Positions 21,917 to 31,788 of a DNA stretch of 64,000 nt are shown here, piece after piece. Position 1 is the stretch's first letter. Every line of letters begins with the position of its first letter. This stretch comes from Marinilabiliales bacterium (lineage in GTDB: Bacteria; Bacteroidota; Bacteroidia; Bacteroidales; PUMT01), in the NCBI GenBank assembly GCA_007695015.1, contig REEN01000047.1, positions 1 through 64,000 of the forward strand. The letters run 5' to 3'. The position numbers were made by a program, and so were the translations under genes. Below the pieces are notes generated by a model that saw only the letters and a list, made by a program, of their open reading frames with translations, did no database searches and had not been told where the DNA came from.

Positions 21917-23686
21917 ATGAAAGAAAATAATCTAACCAGGGGTAAAGTGACCGGCGTCATAGCCAACCTTGTGATGGTTGATGTTGACGGACCGGTTTCT
22001 CAGAATGAAATTTGCTATATCAATCTCGAAAACGTCAAGCTGATGGCGGAGGTCATCAAGGTTATTGAGAACCGTGCCTATATCCAGGTATTTGAGAGCA
22101 CCAGGGGACTGAAGGTGGACACTGATGTTGAGTTTTCCAGGGGTATGCTCGAGGTAACACTTGGTCCGGGTATTCTTTCCAGGAATTATGACGGACTTCA
22201 GCATGACCTCAACAAGATGGACGGGGTGTTCCTGAAGAGGGGAGATTATACCGCCGCGCTGGATGACAAAAAGAAATGGACGTTCAAGCCGCTGGCAAAG
22301 AAGGGTGATCAGGTTCTGGCCGGTGACTGGCTGGGTGAGGTGAATGAGAATGAGCAGCCCCACAAGATCATGGTACCATTCAAATTTGCGGGCAAATACA
22401 AGGTTAAAAGTGTTGTGGGTGAAGGAGAGTACACTATTAATGACGAGATCGCAGTTCTTACCGACGATAAAGACAACGAGGTGCCGGTTACCATGGTCCA
22501 GAAGTGGCCTGTCAAGATACCCATCAAAACCTATAAGAATAAGCCACGCCCCTTCAAACTTCTTGAGACGGGGGTCAGGACCATGGATACCCTTAACCCG
22601 ATAGTGGAGGGTGGTACAGGGTTCATTCCCGGTCCTTTCGGCAGTGGCAAGACTGTTCTCCAGCATGCAATTTCCAAACAGGCTGAGGCTGACATAGTGG
22701 TTGTTGCAGCCTGCGGAGAGAGGGCAAATGAGGTAGTTGAGATCTTTGCGGAGTTTCCGGAGATTGACGACCCCCGGACCGGCAGGAAGCTGATGGAGCG
22801 CACCACCATTATTGCCAACACCTCAAATATGCCTGTTGCAGCTCGTGAGGCATCGGTATACACCGCAATGACACTGTCGGAATATTATCGTGCTATGGGA
22901 CTTAAGGTCCTGTTGCTTGCTGACTCAACATCAAGATGGGCACAGGCCCTCAGGGAGATGTCAAACCGTATGGAGGAGCTTCCGGGCCCGGATGCTTTCC
23001 CGATGGACCTTCCGGCAATTATATCCAACTTCTATTCAAGGGCGGGCTTTGTTTACCTGAATAATGGTGAGACCGGCTCCATAACATTTATAGGTACAGT
23101 ATCACCTGCGGGTGGTAACCTGAAGGAGCCTGTGACTGAATCGACCAAAAAAGCAGCACGCTGTTTCTACGCTCTTTCACAGCAGCGTGCCGACAGTAAG
23201 CGTTACCCTGCGATCGACCCGATTGACAGCTATTCTAAATATCTCGAATACCCCGAGTTACAGGATTACATAAAGGAAAAGATATCAGATACATGGGTGG
23301 ATAATGTGATGCTTGTCAAAAATATACTTATCAGGGGTAAGGAGGCTTCAGAGCAGATCAACATTCTTGGAGACGATGGTGTTCCCATCAGTTACCACCT
23401 TGATTTATGGAAATCCGAGGTTATAGATTTCATTATTCTCCAGCAGGACGCATTTGACCCGATCGACCGCTCCTGCCCCTTACCCAGACAGAAGTACATG
23501 CTCGATAAGGTGCTTGATGTATACAACACTAAATTTGAGTTTGATAGCTTTGAAGAGGTTAACCCTTATTTCAAGCGGATTATCAACGAACTGAAACAGA
23601 TGAACTATTCGGAGTTTGAATCTGATCAGTTTAAGAGACACGAAAAAGAATTGTATTATATAATCGACGAAAAGAAATCAGCGTAA
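21917..23686 (+). CDS. atpA: V-type ATPase catalytic subunit A
   Basis: A 589-residue catalytic subunit that hydrolyses or makes ATP. P-loop GPFGSGKT, catalytic-Glu region ACGERANEV, LADSTSRWAQALREMSNRMEELPG, and the A-subunit-specific non-homologous insert (about residues 110-200) are all present. The length is standard. Its stop overlaps the start of subunit B (TAATG), which implies translational coupling. Confidence 0.97.
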   Translation: MKENNLTRGKVTGVIANLVMVDVDGPVSQNEICYINLENVKLMAEVIKVIENRAYIQVFESTRGLKVDTDVEFSRGMLEVTLGPGILSRNYDGLQHDLNKMDGVFLKRGDYTAALDDKKKWTFKPLAKKGDQVLAGDWLGEVNENEQPHKIMVPFKFAGKYKVKSVVGEGEYTINDEIAVLTDDKDNEVPVTMVQKWPVKIPIKTYKNKPRPFKLLETGVRTMDTLNPIVEGGTGFIPGPFGSGKTVLQHAISKQAEADIVVVAACGERANEVVEIFAEFPEIDDPRTGRKLMERTTIIANTSNMPVAAREASVYTAMTLSEYYRAMGLKVLLLADSTSRWAQALREMSNRMEELPGPDAFPMDLPAIISNFYSRAGFVYLNNGETGSITFIGTVSPAGGNLKEPVTESTKKAARCFYALSQQRADSKRYPAIDPIDSYSKYLEYPELQDYIKEKISDTWVDNVMLVKNILIRGKEASEQINILGDDGVPISYHLDLWKSEVIDFIILQQDAFDPIDRSCPLPRQKYMLDKVLDVYNTKFEFDSFEEVNPYFKRIINELKQMNYSEFESDQFKRHEKELYYIIDEKKSA

Positions 23687-25011
23687 TGGAAACTAAAGCT
23701 TTTCAGAAAATATACACTAAGATAACCCAGATCACCAAGGCAACATGTTCACTGAATGCCGAGGGCGTGGGATATGAGGAACTGGCCTCGGTTAACGGCC
23801 GTCTGGCTCAGGTTGTTAAGATACAGGGGCAGAGTGTTACCCTCCAGGTATTCGGAGGCACCGAAGGTATTCCTTCAAATGCCGAGGTTACTTTTCACGG
23901 CAGGCCTCCCGTAATAAAGGTGAGTGATGATCTTGCAGGGCGTTTCTTCAATTCATTCGGATTGCCCATAGATGGCGGACCCGAGGTTGAAGGGGAAGAG
24001 AGGGAGATCGGCGGGCCCTCCGTAAACCCGGTAAGAAGGAAGCAGCCATCGGAACTGATTGCCACGGGTATAGCCGGCATAGATCTTAACAATACACTTG
24101 TAACAGGCCAGAAAATACCCTTCTTTGCCGATCCTGACCAGCCGTTCAACCAGGTTATGGCAATGGTTGCCCTGAGGGCAAAGGCTGACAAGATCATACT
24201 CGGCGGTATGGGGCTCACTAATGACGATTATCTCTATTTTAAAAATGTGTTTGACAATGCCGGCGCGCTTGACCGTATCGTCAGCTTTGTAAATACCACA
24301 GAGGACCCCCCGGTTGAACGCCTGCTCGTACCCGACATGGCCCTGACAGCGGCCGAATATTTTGCTGTCGACAAGAACGAAAACGTGCTGGTGCTCCTTA
24401 CAGATATGACGCTGTATGCCGACGCTCTCAGTATCGTTTCAAACAGGATGGACCAGATACCCTCGAAGGACAGTATGCCCGGATCGCTTTACAGTGACCT
24501 GGCAAAGCTGTATGAAAAAGCGGTCCAGTTCCCGGAAGGCGGCTCGATCACCATTATTGCGGTTACCACCCTTTCAGGGGGAGATATTACTCACGCAATA
24601 CCCGACAATACGGGTTATATAACCGAGGGACAGCTTTTCCTGCGCCGTGATACCGAGATTGGCAAGGTTATAGTCGATCCGTTCAGGAGCCTGTCACGCC
24701 TCAAGCAGCTTGTGATCGGCAAGAAGACCAGGGAGGATCATCCGCAGGTTATGAACACTGCGGTGCGTCTCTATGCGGATGCAGCAAATGCCCGTACCAA
24801 GCTTGAGAACGGTTTTGATTTGACGGACTATGATGAGAGGACCCTCAAATTTGCAAAAGATTATTCAAATAAACTCCTTGCTATTGATGTTAACATTGAT
24901 ACCGAAAAAATGCTTAATACAGGATGGGAACTTTTTAAAGAGCACTTTACCCAGGCCGAGGTTGGTATCCGCAAGGAGATGACGGACAAATACTGGCCGC
25001 GTAAAAAATAG
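23686..25011 (+). CDS. atpB: V-type ATPase regulatory subunit B
   Basis: A 441-residue non-catalytic nucleotide-binding subunit. It shows TGIAGIDLNNTLVTGQKIPFF in place of a catalytic P-loop, and LLTDMTLYADALSIVSNRMDQIPSKDSMPGSLYSDLAKLYEKA. The loss of the GxxxxGKT motif is normal for B. The start codon overlaps the stop of A. Confidence 0.96.
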   Translation: METKAFQKIYTKITQITKATCSLNAEGVGYEELASVNGRLAQVVKIQGQSVTLQVFGGTEGIPSNAEVTFHGRPPVIKVSDDLAGRFFNSFGLPIDGGPEVEGEEREIGGPSVNPVRRKQPSELIATGIAGIDLNNTLVTGQKIPFFADPDQPFNQVMAMVALRAKADKIILGGMGLTNDDYLYFKNVFDNAGALDRIVSFVNTTEDPPVERLLVPDMALTAAEYFAVDKNENVLVLLTDMTLYADALSIVSNRMDQIPSKDSMPGSLYSDLAKLYEKAVQFPEGGSITIIAVTTLSGGDITHAIPDNTGYITEGQLFLRRDTEIGKVIVDPFRSLSRLKQLVIGKKTREDHPQVMNTAVRLYADAANARTKLENGFDLTDYDERTLKFAKDYSNKLLAIDVNIDTEKMLNTGWELFKEHFTQAEVGIRKEMTDKYWPRKK

Positions 25012-25045
25012 TTTAGCGGATTATTGAACTGAAAATACCGATTGC

Positions 25046-25651
25046 ATGGCCATAAAATTTCAATATAACAAAACCTCTCTGCAGGATCTTAACAAGCAGC
25101 TCCAGGTCCGGGTAAGAGCCCTGCCTACCATAAAAAACAAGGAAACGGCGTTGAGAATGGAGGTGAAAAAGGCGAAGGATGAGGCCGCAATTCTGGAAAA
25201 TAAGCTGGATGAAAAGATCAAGGCTTACGATTACATGACCCGGCTATGGTCAGAGTTTGATCCCGGACTGATAACTATAAAGGATGTTGAAGTATCTGTC
25301 AAAAAGATAGCAGGGGTAAGGACTCCGGTGCTTGATGACATTATTTTCGAAATAGCCGACTTCAGCCTGATAAATAAACCGGACTGGTACTTTGACGGAA
25401 TAAAGATACTTAAAGAGCTTGCCCAGGTGGCAATTGAAAAGGAATTTTTCTACAGGAAGATGAAGCTTCTTGACCATGCCAGAAAAAAGACAACCCAGAA
25501 AGTAAACCTTTATGAGAAGGTTCAGATACCCGGTTATGAGGAGGCTATACTGAAGATCAAGCGGTTCCTGGAGGATGAGGAAAACCTTGACAAGTCATCC
25601 CAGAAAATAGTAAAAACCCGTCAACAGAAAGCAGAGGAGGCACAGATATGA
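25046..25651 (+). CDS. atpD: V-type ATPase subunit D (central shaft)
   Basis: A 201-residue, highly charged, mainly coiled-coil protein (YNKTSLQDLNKQLQVRVRALPTIKNKETALRMEVKK at the start, a long C-terminal helix at the end). It fits the rotating central-shaft subunit D. The companion shaft subunit F is not visible in the operon. The stop overlaps the start of subunit I (ATGA). Confidence 0.93.
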   Translation: MAIKFQYNKTSLQDLNKQLQVRVRALPTIKNKETALRMEVKKAKDEAAILENKLDEKIKAYDYMTRLWSEFDPGLITIKDVEVSVKKIAGVRTPVLDDIIFEIADFSLINKPDWYFDGIKILKELAQVAIEKEFFYRKMKLLDHARKKTTQKVNLYEKVQIPGYEEAILKIKRFLEDEENLDKSSQKIVKTRQQKAEEAQI

Positions 25652-27465
25652 TATCACCAATGATCAAATATTCATTTCTGATCTATCACAGGGAATACGA
25701 AGATTTTCTTGATGACTTGTGTGAACTGGGTGTAGTGCATATCAAGGAAAGGGATCTTGATGTCAGCGAAGAAATAAGGGAAAAATACCAGTATATCGAT
25801 AGAGTCGATAAGGCTATCCAATTTCTGAAAGTAAGGGAAAAAGATCACCCTGTTATCGGCGGTCACCTTTATGGAAAGGATGTTTTTGAAGAGATTGTTG
25901 AGTTGCGGAGCCAGTCAGAAGGAGTTATGAACAAGTTGAACTCACTCAGAAAGGAGATACATGAACTCTTCCCCTGGGGTAACTTCTCGCCTGATATGAT
26001 TGACAAACTCAGGAAGGAAGGTGTAATCATCAGGTTCTTTGTTTGTCCTGTACGGAAGTTTGAACAGGAGTGGAAGGAGCAGTATACGATCGAGGAGATA
26101 AACGTTCATGGAGGACAAAAACATTTTGTCGTGATTACGAGGGAAGGTGAGGACGTCAGTATTCCCGCCGAGGAGTTTATACCGTCAGGCCGTTCGCTGG
26201 CAAGCCTTTGCAAAGAGAAGGACGGGGTGAAGGAGGAGATCGGGGTAATTGAAAGAAGGTATGAAGAGATGGCCAGGATGGATCTGGATGCACTTGAAGA
26301 TTACAAAAATGAGCTCATCCAGGAGCTTGAATATGAAAAGGCTAATCACAACACATCCAGGGAAGCAGATGATAAGCTTATGATACTTGAAGGATGGGTG
26401 CCGCAGGAGAAGGTTGATAAAGTTAACCACTTTATTGAAAATTCAGGAGTTGCCTGTATAACGTCGGAACCGGCCGAAGGAGAAAAGATTCCCGTTAAAC
26501 TGATTAACAATAAATTCTCCCAGAAGTTTGAAAAAATAGGAGAACTCTATACGCTGCCCGATTATAAAGAACTTGATGTCACGCCATTTTTTGCTCCCTT
26601 CTATGCCCTGTTCTTTGGTTTCTGCCTGGGCGACGCCGGCTATGGTATATTACTTGTGACTGCCGCTATAATTGCCAGATTCAAAGTCCGGAAAGAATTT
26701 AAGCCACTTGCTGTACTGGTGTCTTATCTGGGCATGGCAACAATACTCTTTGGAATAATAAGCGGCGTCTTCTTTGGTATTCTCCTGTATGAAACCAACC
26801 TGCCGGTGTACCGCGACCTTTCGGCAATGCTTGCCGAAAGGGGAACCGATATCAATATGATTTTGTTCTACCTTGCCATAGTTCTTGGTGCTGTTCAAAT
26901 CATTTTTGGCATGATCCTGAAAGCCGCAAATGAAACAATCCAGTTTGGCTGGAAATTCGCAGTTGGTACTTATGGATGGCTGACACTTATACTCGGAAGT
27001 CTGCTTTTATACCTGGTAAGCGTTGCCACCGGAATTTCGATGGAAAGGCTAATGCCTGTTATGTATACCATTCTTGTGGTGAGCGGGATTATGATACTGT
27101 TTTTGAATAATCTTTACAGGAATATGCTTACCAATTTCGGGCTGGGGCTTTGGAATACCTATAATATGGCCACAGGCCTGCTGGGAGACCTGCTTTCTTA
27201 CATTCGTCTTTTCGCCCTTGGAATATCCAGTGCCATACTCGGACTTGTTTTTAATACCATGGCGGTGTCAATGAGTGGAAATATTCCCGTGATAAGCATT
27301 ATTATAATGGTCTTTATTCTTGCCTTCGGTCACGGCATAAATCTTTTCATGTCAGGGCTTGGTTCGTTTGTACACCCCTTACGCCTTACTTTTGTTGAGT
27401 TTTACAAGAATGCCGGTTTTACTGGCGGGGGTATAAAATATAGTCCTTTTAGAAAAACTAATTAG
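25648..27465 (+). CDS. atpI: V-type ATPase subunit I (membrane stator, a-subunit)
   Basis: A 605-residue protein with a cytoplasmic N-terminal domain (about 1-310) and a C-terminal membrane half with about seven or eight helices. The C-terminal half includes FFAPFYALFFGFCLGDAGYGILL, FGIISGVFFGILL, and the functional-helix region DLLSYIRLFALGISSAILGLVFN carrying the conserved Arg (R in YIRLFALG) needed for ion passage. It works with the K ring. The N-terminal half is somewhat short for the family. Confidence 0.95.
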   Translation: MISPMIKYSFLIYHREYEDFLDDLCELGVVHIKERDLDVSEEIREKYQYIDRVDKAIQFLKVREKDHPVIGGHLYGKDVFEEIVELRSQSEGVMNKLNSLRKEIHELFPWGNFSPDMIDKLRKEGVIIRFFVCPVRKFEQEWKEQYTIEEINVHGGQKHFVVITREGEDVSIPAEEFIPSGRSLASLCKEKDGVKEEIGVIERRYEEMARMDLDALEDYKNELIQELEYEKANHNTSREADDKLMILEGWVPQEKVDKVNHFIENSGVACITSEPAEGEKIPVKLINNKFSQKFEKIGELYTLPDYKELDVTPFFAPFYALFFGFCLGDAGYGILLVTAAIIARFKVRKEFKPLAVLVSYLGMATILFGIISGVFFGILLYETNLPVYRDLSAMLAERGTDINMILFYLAIVLGAVQIIFGMILKAANETIQFGWKFAVGTYGWLTLILGSLLLYLVSVATGISMERLMPVMYTILVVSGIMILFLNNLYRNMLTNFGLGLWNTYNMATGLLGDLLSYIRLFALGISSAILGLVFNTMAVSMSGNIPVISIIIMVFILAFGHGINLFMSGLGSFVHPLRLTFVEFYKNAGFTGGGIKYSPFRKTN

Positions 27466-27488
27466 ATAATACAATTACTTACACTTAA

Positions 27489-27959
<471 letters not shown>

Positions 27960-27984
27960 GCGCCGGAACCAGATCAATACAGGG

Positions 27985-28020
27985 ACCCGCCATGCTTTAA
28001 TGCAGGGCGGGTTCTGTTTT
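27985..28020 (+). terminator. Likely terminator of the V-ATPase operon
   Basis: A 7-bp GC stem (ACCCGCC at 27985-27991 with GGCGGGT at 28006-28012) with a 14-base loop is followed by TCTGTTTT. It lies 26 bases after the K subunit stop. The T-tract is short, so the strength is uncertain. Confidence 0.6.
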
Positions 28021-28119
28021 AAGGCTATTTTAAAGTGACATCTTTGAAAAATCTTTAATAAGGGTTATATTGCAACACAGATGAAATTACATCTTTTTAC
28101 AGATATGCCTGAAATAATA

Positions 28120-28536
28120 ATGTCAAGCAGATTTAAACTGCACACCTTTACAATGACCTTCCTGGCCTTAGCTGCCTTTTTATTTGTAATGGCTGGTTGT
28201 GAGAAGGATGACCTGGTCGCTATAAGGAGTCTGGACACTGTTGAACCTGTTATTGTATGGAGAACAGCTGAAACCGGAGGCGTAATTGTTGCCAACAGGA
28301 AGCTTGACCTGGTGGAATTTGGTGTATGCTACAATACAACTCCCAATCCAACGGTTGAAGATAACATAGCTCCCGGAACCGGCCTGGAGGAGATAATAGA
28401 AGCAAGCAGGTATGAGGCAGAGTTTAAAAGCACCATAACACTTCTTATGCCCGGCACCACTTATTATATTAGGGCTTACGTCACTACCGGCTCAGGTACG
28501 GCTTACGGGAACCAGCTTACCTTTACAACAAACTGA
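28120..28536 (+). CDS. Small lipoprotein with fibronectin type III-like domain
   Basis: About 138 residues from ATG 28120 (an upstream ATG at 28081 would add 13 residues before the signal peptide). A signal peptide with lipobox FVMAGC is followed by EKDD, a likely surface-export signal. The mature part resembles the Ig/FN3-like repeats found in Bacteroidota surface lipoproteins (VEFGVCYNTTPNPTVED, then LMPGTTYYIRAYVTTGSGTAYGNQLTFTT). It has no catalytic residues and its role is unknown, possibly adhesion or glycan binding. It is followed 35 bp later by a glycosyltransferase gene. Confidence 0.8.
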   Translation: MSSRFKLHTFTMTFLALAAFLFVMAGCEKDDLVAIRSLDTVEPVIVWRTAETGGVIVANRKLDLVEFGVCYNTTPNPTVEDNIAPGTGLEEIIEASRYEAEFKSTITLLMPGTTYYIRAYVTTGSGTAYGNQLTFTTN

Positions 28537-28571
28537 CAGACTACAGGAATGGCCCCTTACCAATTTGCCCT

Positions 28572-29504
28572 ATGATATCCATTTGCATACCTGTTTATAA
28601 TTACAAAGTTGGGAGGCTGGTCCGGGATCTTGAATTACAGGCAGATAGTTGCGGTGTTCCCTGTGAATTGGTAATAATAGATGACCATTCACCCAAAGCT
28701 TTAAGGAATCTGAATGAGGCACCCTGCAGCAGGCACAGTTATATTAAGCTGGAAGCCAATGTGGGACGCTCGCGTATACGTAATATGTTTACACAATATG
28801 CCAGGTATGACCTGCTTCTCTTCCTGGATTGTGATTCAGAAATCATTTCCGGCGAATTCCTGAAAAACTACATTGATGAAATATCAGGGAGTGATGCACC
28901 TGTTATCTGCGGGGGCAGGATATACGACAAGAACCTGCCTTCACCCGGGGAAAGGCTCCGGTGGAATTTTGGCAGGGAAAGAGAAAGTATACCTGCAGCA
29001 GTCCGCCAGAAAAGTCCGGTTCGCTATTTTATGACCAATAATTTTCTGATAAGGAGAGAGGTTTTTGATTCCGTAAAATTTGATGAGAGGATAACCCAGT
29101 ACGGGTACGAGGATACACTTTTTGCATATAATCTTGGGAAGCTTGGTCTGCACATAAGGCACATTGACAATCCCCTGATGCACTCGTGTGTTGAAACCAA
29201 TTCGGCATTCATTGAAAAAACCGACAGGGGTATTGCAAACCTGGTAAGCATTATTCAGTATACCGGCCAGGACACCGGCTTTATTAATACGGTCAGGATA
29301 TTGAGCGTATACTTCGGCATGAGAAAGAATATTGCGGGCATACTTGCCGGGTATATTCTGATGTTGTTGCGGCCGGCTTTGAGGATCATGCTTTGCCGCC
29401 GGGTTTCATCACTCTACCTGTTTGACCTGTACAAGCTTGGTTTGCTCCACCTGCTGATGGGAAAAACAGGACCCCCGAAAACAACTCCGGGGGTCAGTGG
29501 TTAA
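28572..29504 (+). CDS. Family 2 glycosyltransferase
   Basis: A 310-residue GT-A enzyme starting ISICIPVYNYKVGRLV. It has the nucleotide-sugar segment LVIIDDHSP, the metal-binding DxD-like LFLDCDSEI, and an acceptor-side ED motif in YGYEDTLFAYNLGKLG. The C-terminal third has one or two hydrophobic helices (IAGILAGYILMLLRPALRIML) that may dock it to the inner membrane. Likely role is adding a sugar in a surface polysaccharide or glycolipid; donor and acceptor are unknown. It is not in a larger sugar cluster here. Confidence 0.88.
   Translation: MISICIPVYNYKVGRLVRDLELQADSCGVPCELVIIDDHSPKALRNLNEAPCSRHSYIKLEANVGRSRIRNMFTQYARYDLLLFLDCDSEIISGEFLKNYIDEISGSDAPVICGGRIYDKNLPSPGERLRWNFGRERESIPAAVRQKSPVRYFMTNNFLIRREVFDSVKFDERITQYGYEDTLFAYNLGKLGLHIRHIDNPLMHSCVETNSAFIEKTDRGIANLVSIIQYTGQDTGFINTVRILSVYFGMRKNIAGILAGYILMLLRPALRIMLCRRVSSLYLFDLYKLGLLHLLMGKTGPPKTTPGVSG
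29470..29495 (+). terminator. GC-rich hairpin overlapping the end of the glycosyltransferase gene
   Basis: GACCCCCG (29470-29477) and CGGGGGTC (29488-29495) form a perfect 8-bp stem with a 10-base loop, inside the last codons of the gene. No T-run follows. It may act as a terminator or mRNA 3' stabiliser, but coding-sequence chance cannot be excluded. Confidence 0.35.
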
Positions 29505-29580
29505 AACAGCCGTATTTTAACCTGCTACTTCACATGTGGATGTGGTCTTGCTTCAAACTCTGTTGTATAGCTCTCTAACA

Positions 29581-30375
29581 TTATCCTATCATTATTACCG
29601 ATGCCGGATCATTAACCCTCAGGGTAAACGATTCGGTGAGGAATAACCGGACCTCTTTTTCGTTATGCGATTCATAACCTATTGAGATATCCTGCCCAAT
29701 CACCAGGTTGATATCCTCTGCAGCGGAGGGTACAAGGAATGCCTCTTCAATGAAATGGCCCATAATTACCGGACCTCCCAATAGTTTCTCCAGCTGAAGC
29801 TTAAGTGGATATCCTTTGAAATGTGAAGAAATCTGCTTCCATAGCGCGGGACTGACTACAAGTGTCCATGGACCGGTGACTGATGCATCCATCATCTTTG
29901 TGATGCCCTCCGAAACTGTTGAGAGCAGGCCTTCTATACTGCCCGGCAACTGCAGCTTTTCTGAAGAATTTACATCTTTGAGACCGGTGACTGATGCATT
30001 TTTGATTCCGTAGTAGACAGTCTTCTCCTCAAACTCAGCCAGCTTGACCGCTGCCTCTTCCAGCTGATCAAGATCTGCATCCCTGGCTCCCCTGGCCAGG
30101 TTGTCCAGTTCCCATATGTTAAGTTTAAAGCTTATTCGTGGTTCTATAAGGGGCTGCACTTTATGAATTCCATAAACAACGCCTTTTTTATCCTGTCCTC
30201 CTGGAATATCGAGTCTTCCGGTGGGCACTGCAGCATAGTCCCATCCCATCGGCCCGCTTATTGAAGCGAACCTTCGTGCTGAAAGATGAGAGCTGAGTAT
30301 CTGTTTTGCTGCCGATTTTATTTCCTGCCATGCTTCATCAGAAAGCGGGGCCAGTGATTGTTTTAATATGTCCAT
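29581..30375 (-). CDS. Encapsulin nanocompartment shell protein (family 1)
   Basis: A 264-residue HK97-fold shell protein. Recognisable family 1 features are the N-terminal helix (LAPLSDEAWQEIKSAAKQILSSHLSARRF), the following DYAAVPTGRLD strand, and VQPLIEPRISFKLNIWELDNLARGARDADLDQLEEAA. VSPALWKQI, GGPVIMG and the C-terminal FLTESFTLRVNDPASVI also match. Sixty such subunits normally assemble into a T=1 shell of about 24 nm that stores iron when loaded with ferritin-like cargo. The gene starts 6 bp after the cargo gene, so the two are one operon. Confidence 0.95.
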   Translation of the reverse strand: MDILKQSLAPLSDEAWQEIKSAAKQILSSHLSARRFASISGPMGWDYAAVPTGRLDIPGGQDKKGVVYGIHKVQPLIEPRISFKLNIWELDNLARGARDADLDQLEEAAVKLAEFEEKTVYYGIKNASVTGLKDVNSSEKLQLPGSIEGLLSTVSEGITKMMDASVTGPWTLVVSPALWKQISSHFKGYPLKLQLEKLLGGPVIMGHFIEEAFLVPSAAEDINLVIGQDISIGYESHNEKEVRLFLTESFTLRVNDPASVIMIG

Positions 30376-30381
30376 AGCGAT

Positions 30382-30693
30382 TTATTTTATTTTTCCTATT
30401 CCAAGGTCAGACGGATCCTCTTCTTTGCCGTCCTCCTTAAAAAGTTGTTTTCTTAGTTCGTCGTCCCACACAGGCATGTTTTTCCGCAGCCATTCGATGG
30501 TTTTACAGGCATGCTCGATCTCCTCATCCCTGTTGTGTATTAGAATATCTTTTAGCTCATCATCTTTGGTTGTAACAACGCGCTGGTGATACCAGTCCAC
30601 TGCCTCAACCTCTTCCTTGAGGCTGTTCAGCGCCCTTGAAAAATCCCTGTCGCGGGGACTGAGCTCTTCTACAGGTTCATGATAATTTGACAT
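30382..30693 (-). CDS. Encapsulated ferritin-like protein (EncFtn) with C-terminal cargo-loading peptide
   Basis: A 103-residue two-helix ferroxidase. The iron-site residues known from Rhodospirillum EncFtn are all present at a constant offset: Glu27, Glu30, Trp34 (EEVEAVDWY), Glu58 and His61 (DEEIEH). A flexible acidic linker (EDGKEEDPSD) leads to the end DLGIGKIK, which matches the LGIG-type targeting peptide that binds the inside of the encapsulin shell. Function by family: oxidises Fe(II) and delivers it into the shell for storage, protecting the cell from iron and oxidative stress. On the minus strand a TATGTTTTG just upstream is close to, but not exactly, a -7 element. Confidence 0.95.
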   Translation of the reverse strand: MSNYHEPVEELSPRDRDFSRALNSLKEEVEAVDWYHQRVVTTKDDELKDILIHNRDEEIEHACKTIEWLRKNMPVWDDELRKQLFKEDGKEEDPSDLGIGKIK

Positions 30694-30919
30694 TTTTATA
30701 GTTTTTTGTTCAACATTCTAACAAAACATAAAAATACAGAATAGCCGGCGCAACACCAAATACTCAGATCAGGAAACTCTCATGATGCGATGTAACACAA
30801 AACAACATGAACAACCCATGAGGGTTTTATGGATTTAAAAGCAAAATAATTATAAAGTCTACCTCATAACCCGAAAAGATACTGTTTACCGGTAACGGCA
30901 CATGAGATTTACACAGTTG

Positions 30920-31774
30920 TCAGAACCTGAGCGATTTCAGGTATGTGGCAGCTGATTCCAGGCATGCCAGTCCGTCAACCACATTATCCTTCTCAACGAA
31001 ATAGTGCCTGATATCCTGATCCACCGCCTCGGCAAGTACAGTGCCGAAATCGATTATGCCGCTTCCGGGGCAGGCAAATGTCTCTTCCTCTCCCGGAGCC
31101 ATGTCCTTGACATGGAGCAGCGGATACCTGCCCCTGTATTTCCTGAGAGTTTCAACCGGATCGGCACCTCCTTTTTTGGTCCAGTAAATATCAAGCTCAC
31201 ACTTTACAAGTTGCTCGTCGGTGTTATCCATCAGGTAGTCAAAAGGAATAACACCCTCTTTTGTGGCATGGAACTCAAGATCGTGATTGTGCCAGCAGAG
31301 GGTTAATCCCCGGCTCCTGCACATCTCGCCGATCCTGTTCAACAGGTCGGCACTTATCTTGCAGTCGTCGAGCGAAAGCGGCGCCCCTCCGAACCATGGC
31401 CAGTAAAGGACCGCATATTCAACCTCAAGGGCGTTAAGCCTGTCGAGAGAACTGTTCACCTCGTCCATGTTTTCCGAAAAAGCGGCACCGCCTGCCACCA
31501 CCTTCATTCCAAGGCTACCCAGGTAACTCAGGAAGGATTGAGCCGAGTCTCCAAGGTAATTGCCTGTTTCAATCTCGGTGTAGCCCATACCGGCAGTTGC
31601 TGCAAAGACCTCCTGCCAGTCGCCGTCTCTCACCTCATTTCTGATCATTCCGGTTATATAGCCTATGTTTTCAAGCTTCCTGACATCATCCCCGCAGGAA
31701 GTGAGGGTTTTTGGTATGAATGCCGCTGCCGTGCCGGCAGCAACAGTCTGGATGAACTTTCTTCTGTTAAGCAT
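30920..31774 (-). CDS. Sugar phosphate isomerase/epimerase-like TIM barrel with Tat signal
   Basis: A 284-residue protein with a twin-arginine-type start (NRRKFIQTVAAGTAAAFIP) and a Cys (TSCGDD) that could be lipidated. The barrel belongs to the xylose isomerase-like AP endonuclease 2 superfamily. It shows GYTEIETG, the metal-site-like WHNHDLEFH, CELDIYWTKKGG, LLHVKDM, and FVEKDN near the end. Export to the periplasm is inferred. It follows the Gfo/Idh gene by 14 bp, so the two probably act together on a sugar or sugar-like compound. The substrate is unknown. Confidence 0.85.
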   Translation of the reverse strand: MLNRRKFIQTVAAGTAAAFIPKTLTSCGDDVRKLENIGYITGMIRNEVRDGDWQEVFAATAGMGYTEIETGNYLGDSAQSFLSYLGSLGMKVVAGGAAFSENMDEVNSSLDRLNALEVEYAVLYWPWFGGAPLSLDDCKISADLLNRIGEMCRSRGLTLCWHNHDLEFHATKEGVIPFDYLMDNTDEQLVKCELDIYWTKKGGADPVETLRKYRGRYPLLHVKDMAPGEEETFACPGSGIIDFGTVLAEAVDQDIRHYFVEKDNVVDGLACLESAATYLKSLRF

Positions 31775-31788
31775 GGTTGTATGTTTTA

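Noticed and set aside
21932-22666. 244-residue minus-strand frame opposite V-ATPase subunit A
   Set aside because: A shadow of subunit A, whose motifs are unambiguous.
28081-28119. Upstream ATG of the FN3-like lipoprotein
   Set aside because: It would put 13 residues before a normal lipoprotein signal peptide; ATG 28120 fits better.
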